From: Hyparrhenia diplandra
Lineage: Eukaryota; Streptophyta; Magnoliopsida; Poales; Poaceae
Length of the DNA stretch: 64,000 nt
Assembly (NCBI GenBank): GCA_015847255.1
Contig: JADLZK010008593.1
Location: forward strand, 352,779-416,778
Direction: 5' to 3'
Shown: positions 1-11,608 of the stretch, piece by piece
How positions within the stretch are numbered: position 1 is the first letter of the stretch
Layout: every line of letters begins with the position of its first letter
Position numbers and translations under genes: made by a program
Notes under the pieces: generated by a model
Told to the model about the DNA's origin: nothing
The model's database searches: none
Seen by the model: the letters and a program-made list of their open reading frames with translations, nothing else

Positions 1-89
1 CCTCCTCCTTCCCCTGCCCCTCCGCTTCCCCCTCAACCTCTAGCTCCTTCTCCTGTTGGTCGTCGACAGGCGAAGGCAGAAGAAGGTCC

Positions 90-3000
90 ATGGCGTCATC
101 TCCTTCTCCCGCTTCCGCCGCGGTGGTTGCCGAGGGCTCGGCGGCGCGCCGCTTCTGGATCGCTGCCTCCTCGCGGGAGGCCGCCTTCGCCGCATACACG
201 CCCTTCATCCTCTCCCTCGCCGCCGGCAACCTGCGGCTCGACGTCTTCCGCCACTACATCGCGCAGGACGCGCACTTCCTTCACGCCTTCGCTCGCGCGT
301 GAGTCCAACAACTCCCTCCTTACTGGTTCCGCCCGATTTGATTCACCTAACCCACTCCCAGGAATGGACTGGATCTGATCTGATTCTTCCTTTTCTCCCG
401 TGCCGCAATCAATCAGGTACGAAATGGCCGAGGACTGCGCTGACGATGATGACGACAGGGCCACCATCGCCGACCTCAGGAAGGCCATCCTCCAAGAGCT
501 CAACCTCCACGCCTCCGTTCTCAAGGTCATTTCCTCCCCACCCATATGTTACCCATGGAGTCCCCAATGAATGGATTACTTGCTTGTGGTTGCAGGCCAA
601 GCCTCACCTCTGAGCCTAGCATCCTACTATAACTTGATGGATGTACATCCCTTTAGGATACTACTAATACTACGTTGTATTTCAAATAAAGAGAAATCAA
701 CTGCCCCACATCACCCATATTCCTCTTGTAGCTTTGACGCTAACATATATCGTGATTGTGTATCTTAACTATTCCTGATTGTTCTATGCATATGCAACTT
801 TGCTGCTTGCTTTTGTCTTAAATTAATTATTAAGCCATACCTGGGCAGTCCACTATGCCAACTTAGTATTGCACTTTGAAATCCTGCATCTATACACGAA
901 ATTCTTACAAGCCAACATAGTTTTTTTTTTAAAAAAAATTGTAATTCGGTTTAGTGTATATGTATAAGATACTCCCCTCATTTCAATATTGTCTGTCCTA
1001 TCTGGTGGTATAACATATGATTAAATTATTTCCCATTTTAGGATTTGTTTCATTTCCTTGATTGATTTGCTGGATGTGAAGTTGATCATAGTCCATGCAT
1101 TCCTCCCCAAACTAATTATTGTTCATGCTGTTTTTCGTTTTTGGTCTTCGTTTCTTACCAGTGCCTTTGCTTTCCATCCTCTGATTACTTGTAAGCCTAA
1201 CATGCTTACTGCCGAATAGATCTCTATTAGCATTTTAACACTGTTGAATTCAAAAATTTTCTTATTATATTATTGCCTGTTGTTATTAAGGGTATTTCAG
1301 TTTTGAGATATTTCACTGCATAAGAGGTATTTTTATGTTCCTTGAGAGAGAGTGGCAGATCATGAAAATGGTTTCTATTCCAATTTTCTTTGGAATCAGA
1401 CTCCGCACCATGCTTAGATACACTAATAACTTGTAAGGACACGATGAGAATTGGTCCGTTGGATCCTATTGGATGGTTGTGAGCTTTAGAGATGCCTTTT
1501 GTTTCTGCTTCACTAAATAGGCTGTATTATTTGTGCTGTTTTGTCATAGTGTTTATTTAGATGGGACTGGACAATAAAGCACTCTAAATTTCCATTTGTA
1601 TAATTAGTTGGACGATCTATTCAACCTGGTTCGAATATGACAAGTTTTCTTCATATAATTAAAACTGCAACAATAACTTAGTGGGTGAATCCTTCTTTTG
1701 TAGGGATGGGTCAAACGTTAGGAGCTTGTGATCTTTTACTTTGTTTTTTACATTTATTACACTGTTGTTATTTATCTATAAATTTTCCTTCCGTTTTTAT
1801 AGAAAACAGCTATGTAGGAACACATGAAAAAACAGGGGTGGGAGGTATGCGTGATGGAAAAAACCAGTAAAAAAGGATTAGGGAGGTGCAACACACATGA
1901 AAATCTGAGTGGAAGGCATGTGTGATGGGAGAACCGGTAAAAGGAGTAGTAGTATGGAGGTGAAAGAAAAGTCAGAAAGGTAAAAAAGAGGAAGACAGGG
2001 AGAATCCAGAGGAATGTGGTAAAAATAAAAGAATCATTTCACTCATGATTTGATTCCCAAACTGAGAGAACTTGACCAAACACTTATAATATATCCTGGT
2101 CATGCATTTTTATATGGAAGTATGTAACTATGCCGTATTCAATTAATGAAGGTACATTTTAAGGCCCTGCATCTACGACCAAAATGCTTACCAACTGATG
2201 TATTGTATAAGCTGCTAGAGATATATCTATTGTTCTTAAAAGTTAAAACTAAACTTCATCTTTCCTGTCTGATTCAATAACTGCTAACTAATCCTCTTCC
2301 CAACTTATTTTTTTATGTACTCAATCGGGTGTCCCCCTGTCTATTCGATTTGCAGGAGTGGGGAGTTGATCCTACCAAAGAGATACCTCCAAGCGTAGCT
2401 ACAACCAAGTACACTGATTTCCTACTTGCAACTGCGGCTGGAAAAGTTGATGGCACAAAAGGTTCTGACAAAATGGTTACTCCATTTGAGAAGACTAAAA
2501 TTGCTGCATACACTGTTGGGGCAATGACTCCATGCATGAGGCTTTATGCATATCTAGGCAAAGAACTCGTGGCTTTCCTTAAACAAGATGAAAATCACCC
2601 ATACAAGAAATGGATTAACACATATGCATCCAGTGATTTTGAGGTATAGGATTATCACATCTTTCTATATGTCTGTGCTCCTACATTTTGCTGTACTACT
2701 GGCTCATGCTTCAATGCAATTCCATCATGTGCTGAATCATCTCTTGTTTTACCCTCTCTTTCACAGGAAAATGCACTCCAAATAGAAGAATTGTTAGACA
2801 AACTAAGTGTCTCATTAACTGGCGAGGAGCTTGAGATTATTGGCAAGCTCTACCAGCAAGCTATGAAACTGGAAGTGGAGTTCTTTTCTGCCCAGCTTGT
2901 AGACCAACCTGTCGTAGCTCCACTTTCAAGATACTGTGATCCAAAAATATAAACTCTTGATCTTTTCTGATTTTGATTTGACATGCACTGTTGTTGATTC

Positions 3001-4151
3001 ATCTGCCATTTTGGCGGAGATTGCAATTTTGTCATTCCAAAAGGCAAGTCAAAGTGGGATTGATAATAACCTTGACCATACAAAATCAGGAGATCTGAGA
3101 AATTCGTGGAACATGCTCTCGAAGCAATACATGGAAGAGTATGAGGAATGCATGGAAAGACTACTTCCTCCAGAAGAATGTATGTGCATCGTGGCCTCTT
3201 TGTTTCATTTGTTTCTATTGGTTCGTGATTTTGCAATAGTAGATAAGCCATGCCTGAATGATTTAATGGCTGTTTATGTTTTTGTTTTATTACAGCAAAA
3301 TCACTAGATTATGATAAACTGTACAAAGGCCTGGAAGTGCTAGCTGAGTTTGAGAAGCTTGCAAATTCTAGGGTTGTTGACTCTGGTGTCCTGAGGGGAA
3401 TGAATTTAGAAGACATCAGGAAAGCTGGGGAGCGGCTTATTCTTCAAGCTGGCTGTAAAAATTTCTTTCAGAAGATTGTAAACACAAGGGAGAACCTCAA
3501 TTTGGATATCCATATTCTTTCCTATTGCTGGTGTGCAGAACTTATAAGATCCGCCTTCTCATCAGGTATTCTTTGTCTCTTTGATGACAATGGCACCACC
3601 ATGATTAAGTCAATTTGCTAGCCTGTGTTGTTGCTATAAGATAACAACCAACATCTCAAGTTTGTTTTGAATAGACCGTTCTTAACTGGCAGTTGCTTTC
3701 CTTTGCCATGTCATGCCTTCATGCAGCTGGTTGTCTAGATGGTTTGAACATACATTCGAACGAGTTTGCCTTTGAGGAATCTGTTTCAACTGGTGAGATT
3801 GACAGGAAGATGCAGTCTCCGTTAGACAAAGTTGAAAAGTTCAAGAGCATCAAAAGTGATGTGGACAGTACAGTGCCATTCCTGTCTGTTTATATTGGAG
3901 ACTCAGTTGGAGATTTGCTCTGTTTATTGGAGGCAGATATTGGTATAGTCATTGGGTCAAGCACAATCTTGCGTAGAGTGGGCAAACAGTTTGGTGTTTC
4001 CTTTGTCCCGTTGTTCCCTGGTCTAGTAGAGAAGCAGAGACAACTGACTGAGGAAGATGCATCCGTGTTCAAGGCACGGTCTGGAGTCCTTTATACGGTT
4101 TCTAGCTGGTCAGAAATACACGCCTTCATACTGGGAAGTGATTTCAGCTGA
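90..4151 (+). CDS. TH2: Bifunctional TenA/HAD thiamine enzyme (TH2 type), six exons, one frameshift
   Basis: This gene matches plant TH2, a fusion of a TenA/THI-4 aminopyrimidine hydrolase with a HAD phosphatase that dephosphorylates thiamine monophosphate. Exons read as 90-298, 417-525, 2356-2643, 2767-3179, 3296-3565 and 3727-4151, all with GT-AG borders and matching phases. The TenA part fills about residues 20-255. The HAD part follows, with the DFDLT nucleophile motif (about residue 268) and the GDSVGD acid motif near 3898-3912. The reading frame breaks in the linker: after codon 261 an A5 run at 2943-2947 leads to an in-frame TAA at 2949-2951. With four A's the exon stays open and the protein is about 570 residues, normal for the family. 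Start 90 is the first ATG giving the conserved N-terminus; the N-terminal extension is short, so organelle targeting is uncertain. The family assignment is secure; whether the frameshift is real is not. Confidence 0.9.
526..2355 (+). other. Long intron 2 of the TH2 gene
   Basis: This 1.83-kb AT-rich intron lies between the GTCATT donor at 526 and the TTTGCAG acceptor ending at 2355. It holds T and A runs (about 921-938) and no coding sequence or complete mobile element that I can recognise. Confidence 0.8.
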
Positions 4152-4831
4152 TGGATGTGCTGCTTCTTTTCTCCATTTTTTTTCCTTGAGAAGCAAAAAC
4201 TTTTGCCGGTTGATGCTGATGCACATGATACATGAATCCCCAATGTGGCCATTTTATGAAAGCCACATGTCAATTCTGGCTACCAGTATGTATGAATGAA
4301 TACGAATATACCAGTTTGTGGTGTGGAATGGGTCAAGTTTGTACCCTTGAATTGTGATCAATGTTTCATTGATTCGTCCATATTCCATTGGGACTAATTT
4401 CTTGGTGGTTGCTGGCATTATACTTCAGCAACTAGAGTATAAATATAGAGTGGTATATATCCCCAAGTCCAAGTGTAAGACAGACTGCATAATGCATATG
4501 TAGAGATGTTTGTTTAAAGTTGGCAATAAAATTAAATGTGATGAGATTGCTGCGCGCTTGCTGGTTGTCTGGCTGCTACATGACCTTTATATTGCAGATA
4601 TGTGTGTGTATTACTCTGAATGATGAAGTACAGCTCGTTTTTATTTCAGATTCTCAACAAGACCGTACGTGCGTACAAGTACAGGGTGTGCAATGCATGC
4701 TACTGGATGTATGTGTATATCGTATCGGAGTACAGATAGTACTAATGAACTGCCTGGGGTTCGGATGGGTGCATAATACTGTATATGTTATGAATGTCGT
4801 CCGTTTTCATCATATATATGCTATATTTGTC

Positions 4832-5980
4832 TTAGTTGAAGGTGGTGGCGGCGGCGCGGGCGTCGACGGCGAGGATTGTGCTGAGGTTGAGCGGGTGCAT
4901 GTACTCCTGTGGTCCGTCCATGAACTGGCTGACGATGATGCGGTTGGCCTTCTCCGTGGGGTGGAAGTTGTCCCAGAAGGCGTAGAGGTTGCGGTCCGGG
5001 CAGATGTTGGAAGCCGCGGTGCAGAGCCCCAGGCCGTTGTAGGGTCCCTGGCCGCAGCACGCGATCTTGAGGTGACGAAGCCGTAAGCGGCCGGGTTGGA
5101 GATGAAGTCCATGTGCATCCGGTACGCGTTGACGGCGACGAAGACGTCGGCGCCGAGGTCGGCGTTGACGCCCTTGATCATCTCCACGAGCTGCGGGTTG
5201 TAGAGCGCGGCTGCGCGCTGGAGCTCGGCGTTGCACTCGCCGGCGCGGCTGCCCCGCATGGCCAGCTCGGCGGGCGCGCACCCGATCGGGCCGGACCCCG
5301 TGACGAGCACCCGGCGCGCGCCCAGGGAGTAGAGCTGGCGCAGGATCTTGGCGTACTCGGACACGACGTAGCGCACGTAGTCCGGCAGCGACATCTCCCC
5401 TGGACCGCGCCGAGAATGGCACCAGGTAGTAGTTGTTGACGAAGTCGTTGCCGCCGAGCGTGATGAGCACGAGCGCGCCACGGACGAGGCGCGCCGTGGC
5501 GTCGCCGCCGATGAGCCGGCTCACGCGGTTCTGGTACTGCTGGAAGTAGCGGAGCTGCTTCTGGATGCGGATGATGTTGGCGAACTGGATGCCCGTGTCG
5601 TTGAGGATGCCGACGCCCGCCGACGCGAAGTTGGCGCCCACCAGCAGCTTGCGCCCGTCCAGGTGCGGGCTCAGGTACGGCAGCGTCGGCTCCGCGCCCA
5701 GGTACTCGCTGATGATGTCCGGCACGTTCTTGCCGTTGGAGAAGCGGCCCGTGGCGCGGTGCGTCGGGTAGTCCAGGCCGTACGGCGGCGAGTCGGCGCG
5801 CGCCGTGGTGATCAGGTAGTTGTTGTTGCCGCTGTCCACCAGCGAGTCGCCGAAGACGAAGAAGGCGCGAGGCGGGGTGACCGTGGCCGTGGCCGGACAC
5901 ACCTGCAAGAGGGCGAGGATGCACGCGGCGGCTGCAACGAGCCTGCCGCGGTTACCTGATGCTGCTGCGACTGAAACCAT
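4832..5980 (-). CDS. GDSL esterase/lipase, single exon, two compensating frameshifts
   Basis: A plant GDSL-family lipase/acylhydrolase, probably secreted. From the ATG at 5980 the first 32 residues form a signal peptide with a hydrophobic core. Block I ([14 protein letters not shown]) follows, with the predicted nucleophile at Ser46; the GGND block carries the oxyanion Gly/Asn, and the C-terminal [12 protein letters not shown] block gives the Asp-His pair. No intron is visible, although relatives usually have several. Two indels interrupt the frame. The first is an extra base in the C4 run at 5397-5400 (between SARSR and MSLPDYV). The second is a missing base near 5069-5072 (before KIACCGQG). 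They cancel, so the ideal protein is 382 residues, the usual length. An upstream in-frame ATG at 6073 is rejected because the TATA box lies only 18 bp from it. The substrate cannot be inferred. Confidence 0.88.
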   Translation of the reverse strand: MVSVAAASGNRGRLVAAAACILALLQVCPATATVTPPRAFFVFGDSLVDSGNNNYLITTARADSPPYGLDYPTHRATGRFSNGKNVPDIISEYLGAEPTLPYLSPHLDGRKLLVGANFASAGVGILNDTGIQFANIIRIQKQLRYFQQYQNRVSRLIGGDATARLVRGALVLITLGGNDFVNNYYLVPFSARSRGDVAAGLRALRRVRVRQDPAPALLPGRAPGARHGVRPDRVRARRAGHAGQPRRRVQRRAPARSRALQPAARGDDQGRQRRPRRRRLRRRQRVPDAHGLHLQPGRLRLRHLKIACCGQGPYNGLGLCTAASNICPDRNLYAFWDNFHPTEKANRIIVSQFMDGPQEYMHPLNLSTILAVDARAAATTFN

Positions 5981-6090
5981 TCTGTGAAATGCTCTGCTTG
6001 ACTGCTGCTTCGCTGCTGCTGGGGGACGCCTAGGAAGAACTACAGCTGATGGAGCTGCTGCACTGCATTGCATAGCATGGCGAGGCTCCC

Positions 6091-6098
6091 TATTTATA
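6091..6098 (-). promoter_or_regulatory. TATA box of the GDSL lipase gene
   Basis: On the minus strand the sequence reads TATAAATA. A start site 25-32 bp downstream would fall near 6065-6070, giving an untranslated leader of about 85-90 bases before the ATG at 5980. Confidence 0.65.
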
Positions 6099-6756
6099 AT
6101 GCATTGTAGTAGCTAGTCTAGTGATCCATCAATCTGTCCATGAAGGGTGGCATGGCAATAGCAGCTGGTCGGCTCTTGGGGTATGTTTAACCACACTGCC
6201 TGAGTCTTGTGATTGCAACGTTACCTGAAGAAGAAATGGAGTACGATGATCCTCCCCTCCGCCTGTAACAGCGGCTGCGTACATGCCGCCCTGTCCTTGC
6301 GTAACAAACCCTACAGGACTACACCAACGCATTTTTCAGGCCATTCATTTTCTACCTTCGGCAGTGATGGTATGTTCACTATAGAAATCACAGCACAGGC
6401 TCAGTCAATCAAACTCCCCAAAAGTGACTGGGAGTTTCAGCTACCTGCTCTTGCTCCACGGCACATGCCGCACATTGTAGCACTCCATGCACTGCAATAT
6501 ATGTGCTTGGGGGGAAATAGACAAGAAATTGCCAAGGACACAAGATTTTCGAGTTCATTCCCTTTTCTTTCTAGCAATTGTGCATACAGTGGTCAAATTC
6601 AACGATTTAATCGGGGTATCAAACAAAAAAGTGTAAATGACACCAGTTTCTTTTTTTCATGCAGGCATAATGGATATTCAACAATTAAAACTCAATACAG
6701 GGCTGCCTAAGTCTCTCAAGCCTCAAATCCATCCTTGATGAACATGCCCAAACTTG

Positions 6757-9565
6757 TCATGAGTTGTTAATGTTGATATCCAGGTCTGACAGCATGGTAG
6801 CTAGCTCCCCCTTGCGATACAGCTTCACAGTATCTACAAAATTAAGAATAGGGCATGTCAATATCACCAACCGACAAAGTTATTTTAAATTTTAATTTCA
6901 TTTTCGTTTCAACAGTAGAAAAACAGGGTACTGTGTTTCTAGTAACAAACTAGGGAAAACCGAATGTCCAGATGCTAGTTGCTAGTTGCTTAGGAAACAC
7001 ATGATTCTTGCAGACTCCATGCCAACCTTGCAATGGAGATGCAGCCATAGCGCAGGTATACAAAGCAAAAATTGAAGATGGATGCTCTGTTTGCTTCCAT
7101 TATAGTCCTAGAGATAGCCCCATTTGCTTTCATTATCTTTCTACTGTTAAGCATGGAGGAAATTTAAGATGGATGGGCTTTGCTTTAATTATCTTTCTAG
7201 TGCTGGAAGAATATGTATCTTTGGCTGAGGTGAATTGCAGCAATTAGCCTCTCAAATACAGAGGCAAAGGCATGTTGACTTACCCAAGTGCAGATGCACC
7301 AGGTTGAAGAAAAAAAAGTGCTTGTAGTTGACTCAATTTTACCATGTGGTACTTCTATAACTGCACATGTTTTACATTCGAGGAAAATTATATAGATTTC
7401 TTAATATACACAGTGGAGAATGCACCAGGGTTCATTTCTAATCTAGCTTCACCCCTGCTCATGTAGCAGTAATAATAGCTTAATGCACCAGGGTCATTTC
7501 TAATCTAGCTTCACCCCTGCTCATGTAGCAGGAATAGCTTAACACGGGAAAAATATTATGAGGTTACATACACTCTCATCTAATCTACAGGTGGACATCA
7601 TCATTAGACACATTGTATGTATTATATATGCAGCATATAACTGTAAAGATTGACCAGCATTCAACAAAGAGCACATGTATAATACCTGTACAGCCACCAA
7701 CATGTTTTCCACCTGGAGAACAAAACAATTATTTAAAGAATGAGTCATACAATGTAGATCAAAATAAGATGCATGCGTGAATCAATTTCCATGCAGACAA
7801 ACTACAAATAGGACACTTGTACTGGTATTGGCACTTAGGGGCACCAACTGCAAAAATTCATAGTTGATATGAAAAAAATCAGAGTGATTTTGCTACTGAG
7901 TCATGAACAAAACAGAAATGCTAGGCTAGACAGTAAAAATGACGGTGAGAAAGGGAAAGTTGGCATACCGATGAAAACATTAGGAACAGTAGTCTGTCCA
8001 GTCAGCCTCTCTAATACCTTTTGTAGTTGTGGTCCTTGAGCGCCTGAAAGGGATTAGCTGTCAGTTGCATAAGAACATCAACATGAAAATTGACATAGAA
8101 TCAGTACATTACTACGCTGTTTCTCATTTTCAGTACGAAATAACTACCAAAAAAATCACAACCCTTCAGGTCATGCGACTTAGTAAAACACAAAAACACA
8201 AGCATAGCCAGGGTACAGTTAGATATGCTGACATGGCACACTCAAAACAAATAGGAAGAAAAAAAAAGTATGCTGAAGTCCCTTGTGCCTATGAGCATGC
8301 CAAATGCATTGTCTGGTATGAGTAAAACAAGCATATGTAAGTTCAAGCTACTGTTCAACTGGTTGTGCTTTTGCATGTTATAGGATTTGTAGCTGATGGT
8401 AACAAAGAAGAAGCAACTATGAACATGTGGGTTCTGAAAGACCATAATTGGTTGGCAAAGTGGAGAATGAGAGGATTGAACCTGAACGAAAAATTATGTA
8501 TGATATTCATACACAGTCCATGAGGCACAATATAATGCACAATTACCACACATTTTTATCACACAGGGCAAAAAAGGGGTATCACTATAGCACATTTGGC
8601 CAACTGAACAAGACTGAGCATCAAATACACGGGTGTTGATGGTGTCCATGGCAGGACAAGGAGAATCACAAGACACAAGGCATCGATACTCATTTCTATG
8701 GGATGTTGTGCTTTCACAGGTTCAGGCTAGGTAAATTTTAACCTACATCAGCTATCGAGCTTTGACAATAGAGTTTGTCAATTCCCGATGGTGTTGGTGT
8801 GCAAGAGCACCTTTTCATGTACGCATATACTTGATCAAACATTTATAACGGACTCAACCAGTCAACCCAAATTGGCCAGGGGTGCACCTAAAGAAACCGT
8901 AGAGTTTGAACAGCAGAAAACATTCCATCTCAATTCTCAAAGTTCCAAAAATGATTCAGTAACAATGCCACCTGATTGCCCACGGACATGGGGCGCGGTA
9001 GGAAAATCAATGATAATGACACACAATTTCATATATGACAGCCCTTAGAGAACCTGAATTAAAGAGCCGTACCCAATTCAGTTCCATAGAGAGTATTGCT
9101 CTGCAAGGAAGGACATGAAGGGGAAAAAGGGGACGAACCGAGATGGTCGAGCTCGATGACGTGGGGCTGCACACCGATCCGCTTGAAGAGCGCCTTCACC
9201 TCCATGGAATATCTGCCGACGGTAAACATGGCATAGAATCAGTCAATCATATGAGGCGAGGGCGAATTTCTTATGAATCAATGCTAGGTATGGTTGCTTC
9301 CAGTTGGGGGCTATTAATCTTACGAGCACCATGACTTGGAGTAGATGACAACGGGGTTGTCGGCCACCGTCTTCTTGACGGAATCCTCCATCCGCGAACC
9401 GAAGGAAGAGTCCGGTGACGGAGATGAAGAGGAGGAGGAGGCCCTGGCGGCGACGGCCCTGGCGCGACGTGCGGCGAGTGACATGCGGGGACGAGATAGC
9501 AAACAGGGGAGAGAAAACGGAAGGCCAAGGGTGGCCGCCGTGGGAAAGCGGCAGAGGGACACCAT
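6757..9565 (-). CDS. Chloroplast monothiol glutaredoxin, S12 type, five exons
   Basis: A CxxS-type plant glutaredoxin. Exons on the minus strand are 9565-9324, 9212-9139, 8043-7969, 7712-7686 and 6833-6757; all borders are GT-AG, phases match, and the product is 164 residues with no frameshift. Residues 1-55 are Ser/Arg/Ala-rich and look like a plastid transit peptide. The active site is W79-C80-S81-Y82-S83, with serine replacing the second catalytic cysteine as in Arabidopsis GRXS12. The TVPNVFIGG strand and the GGCTDT glutathione-binding segment follow. By family knowledge it deglutathionylates stromal proteins using GSH. It is the only recognised ordinary gene here that needs no indel correction, and its exons contain the same kinds of G/C runs. 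Naming it S12 rather than C5 rests on the WCSYS motif. Confidence 0.93.
7421..7541. repeat. Two-copy tandem duplication of about 60 bp in glutaredoxin intron 4
   Basis: Copies at 7421-7483 and 7484-7541 start with TGCACCAGGG and TGCACCAGGGT and are nearly identical apart from a few small indels. They lie in the intron between exons 4 and 5. No function is suggested. Confidence 0.85.
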
Positions 9566-9699
9566 GCCCGACTGCGGCGGCGGCGGATCTGAGAGCCCGG
9601 CGACGACGATGGCGGTGGCGGAATCTCTCTCGAGTGCTCTGGACCGTGTTTCCTCCGGCGACAACACGAGTACACGACACGACTCTGATTTTTTTTTTA

Positions 9700-10985
9700 G
9701 CAAAATTGCAAAACAACCCGACTCTAAATGGGCTTGGATGGATTCCTTTCGTGGGCTGGGTTTTGCAGCCCGAAACCCAAAGCATCCATCCAGCTCTAGA
9801 CCCCTGGCCCATCCCGTGCAAAGTTTTTTCCCGGTGCAAAGTTTTGATTCATTCATGTGAAATTCCTATGTAAGAGCAGTATCGATCCGACAACCAAAGC
9901 ATGGCCAGTAAAACCGATGAATAACTTGTTGTGCCAAACACATTTTGTCAAAGGTTTAGCATGGCATGCTGCGGCACAAATCAAACATACCATCTTGCTT
10001 GGTTTGCTTCCAAAATATGTTAAACCGAAGATCCGGCAAGCTATGATTTTAATCGTTATTTAGTTTTCTACCAAAACTTGTTGAAGTCTAATATTTGGCT
10101 TGTCAGCTATGGGATTTTTGACCAATTTTCACTTGCCAAATATTTGACACGGCAATTTCGTGTCTCAAAGCAAGTAGATCCTACTTCTATTCTATCTTAT
10201 TTTCTATATATTTATATCTATATCTAGTATATATATTAATTTAATCTATAACTATATCAATAGTCATATCCATTCCAATATTATTTTGCGTTTTATCTTA
10301 TTTCATCATAATATTAAATTGATCATGAAAATTTTCTGATTTCAGTTCCTACTTTTGTTCTTTTCTTTTTTTTTTTTATTCTTCATTGGTTTTTTTTAAA
10401 AAAACTTTCCATCTTTCAATCCCATATAGCTGCGTCGAGCGTGTTTGATGAGCAACGGATTTCGAGAATCTTTTTTTTTTCCTTAACACTTCTATAAGTT
10501 CAATTGGATTTATCCCCACGTGTCAATAGATCAAATAGACTTTTTAACTCGATTTGTTCACCGTAGCTCGTGTAATACATATCCTATTTTCTTCCTCTAG
10601 TCGTAATCTCATATGATAGGCACTCACGTCTCGAAATCACGTACATTAGGCTCTACTTGTATATTAAAGAGCTAATTTTCCTATCTTATTATTTTAGTTT
10701 TTTTATTTGTTTGGCAGCACCTTCATCATCTCATTGTGGTTCTTTAGCTGACATAAGTACCAAAGCACAGTGCTGCACACCGCTGATAACCATAATTCAG
10801 AATAAAAAAAAAACAGTTCATCATGCATCCACATGAGCGACCACACACACGATCAGTATCTGATCAATGGAGGAAGCTAGCCATCTAGGTATTCATAGAT
10901 CATGCATGGATCGGATAATACACCGATAGACTCATGCTGCCGGGTGACAGTGTTTGCACTAAGGGACCTACGAAACACTGTACTA
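9700..10985. other. Intergenic, AT-rich, no gene seen
   Basis: The stretch between the glutaredoxin and the ABCG promoter repeat contains TA-rich low-complexity sequence (about 10190-10330) and T runs (about 10369-10400, 10470-10482). I see no conserved coding segment or complete transposon ends. Confidence 0.6.
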
Positions 10986-10988
10986 CTA

Positions 10989-11390
10989 GAGATGGAGAGT
11001 TGGGACTTATTATTGCTGGGAGTTGGAATCACAGCCAGTCGTACACGATGGCACACCTGCAAATATGCTAAAAAGCAACAAGATCGCATCATTTCCAGCC
11101 TCACAAATTCAAGTATATACGAAATGCATGGGAGCATAGATAGTTATCTCTTGCATATCTGCCCACATCATGTGGCTGACAGAGAACGATGCCGATGCGG
11201 AGGCCAGGGGCTAGGGCGGTTTCGTCGGCTACTTTCACGGGTCCTTGGTTGCTGCTGCTGGAGCCGGCCTCTTGCGTCTCGTCATCTCGTGAAACCTGTT
11301 TGTCCTGGGACAGTTAGGCACTCGTCGTCGTGTACTCCAGGAGAGAGAGCCAGAGCCCAGCGAGTGGCAACACGACGCTCGTGACGCATC
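10989..11390 (+). repeat. Upstream copy of a direct repeat flanking the ABCG gene
   Basis: About 400 bp that recur in the same orientation at 14005-14350. Shared landmarks are GATGGAGA..TTGGGACTT, ACAGCCAGTCGTACACGATG, TTTCGTCGG..ACTTTCACGGG and the end GCTCGTGACGC. This copy occupies the proximal promoter of the ABCG gene. Confidence 0.75.
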
Positions 11391-11608
11391 AACCATGCGC
11401 TCAGGGCCACACCGCCCGCCCCCGGCCGCGTAAACAAAAAATAGTTTCACTTCACGCGTGCCTCGCGAAAAACTTCAGTGAATTCTGAGGGCCGCCGCAG
11501 TCACGGGTTGGAATCATACGCGCCGGCCAGGTCCAAGAATCCGTGTACATTACCCCTTTCGACTCTGGCTCTGCCACTCACTCCCTCTGCTCCTTCACTT
11601 CCACCGCA

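Noticed and set aside
6213..6710. 165-codon plus-strand frame between the lipase and the glutaredoxin
   Set aside because: No recognisable motif, and it overlaps the glutaredoxin 3' side and lipase promoter on the other strand.
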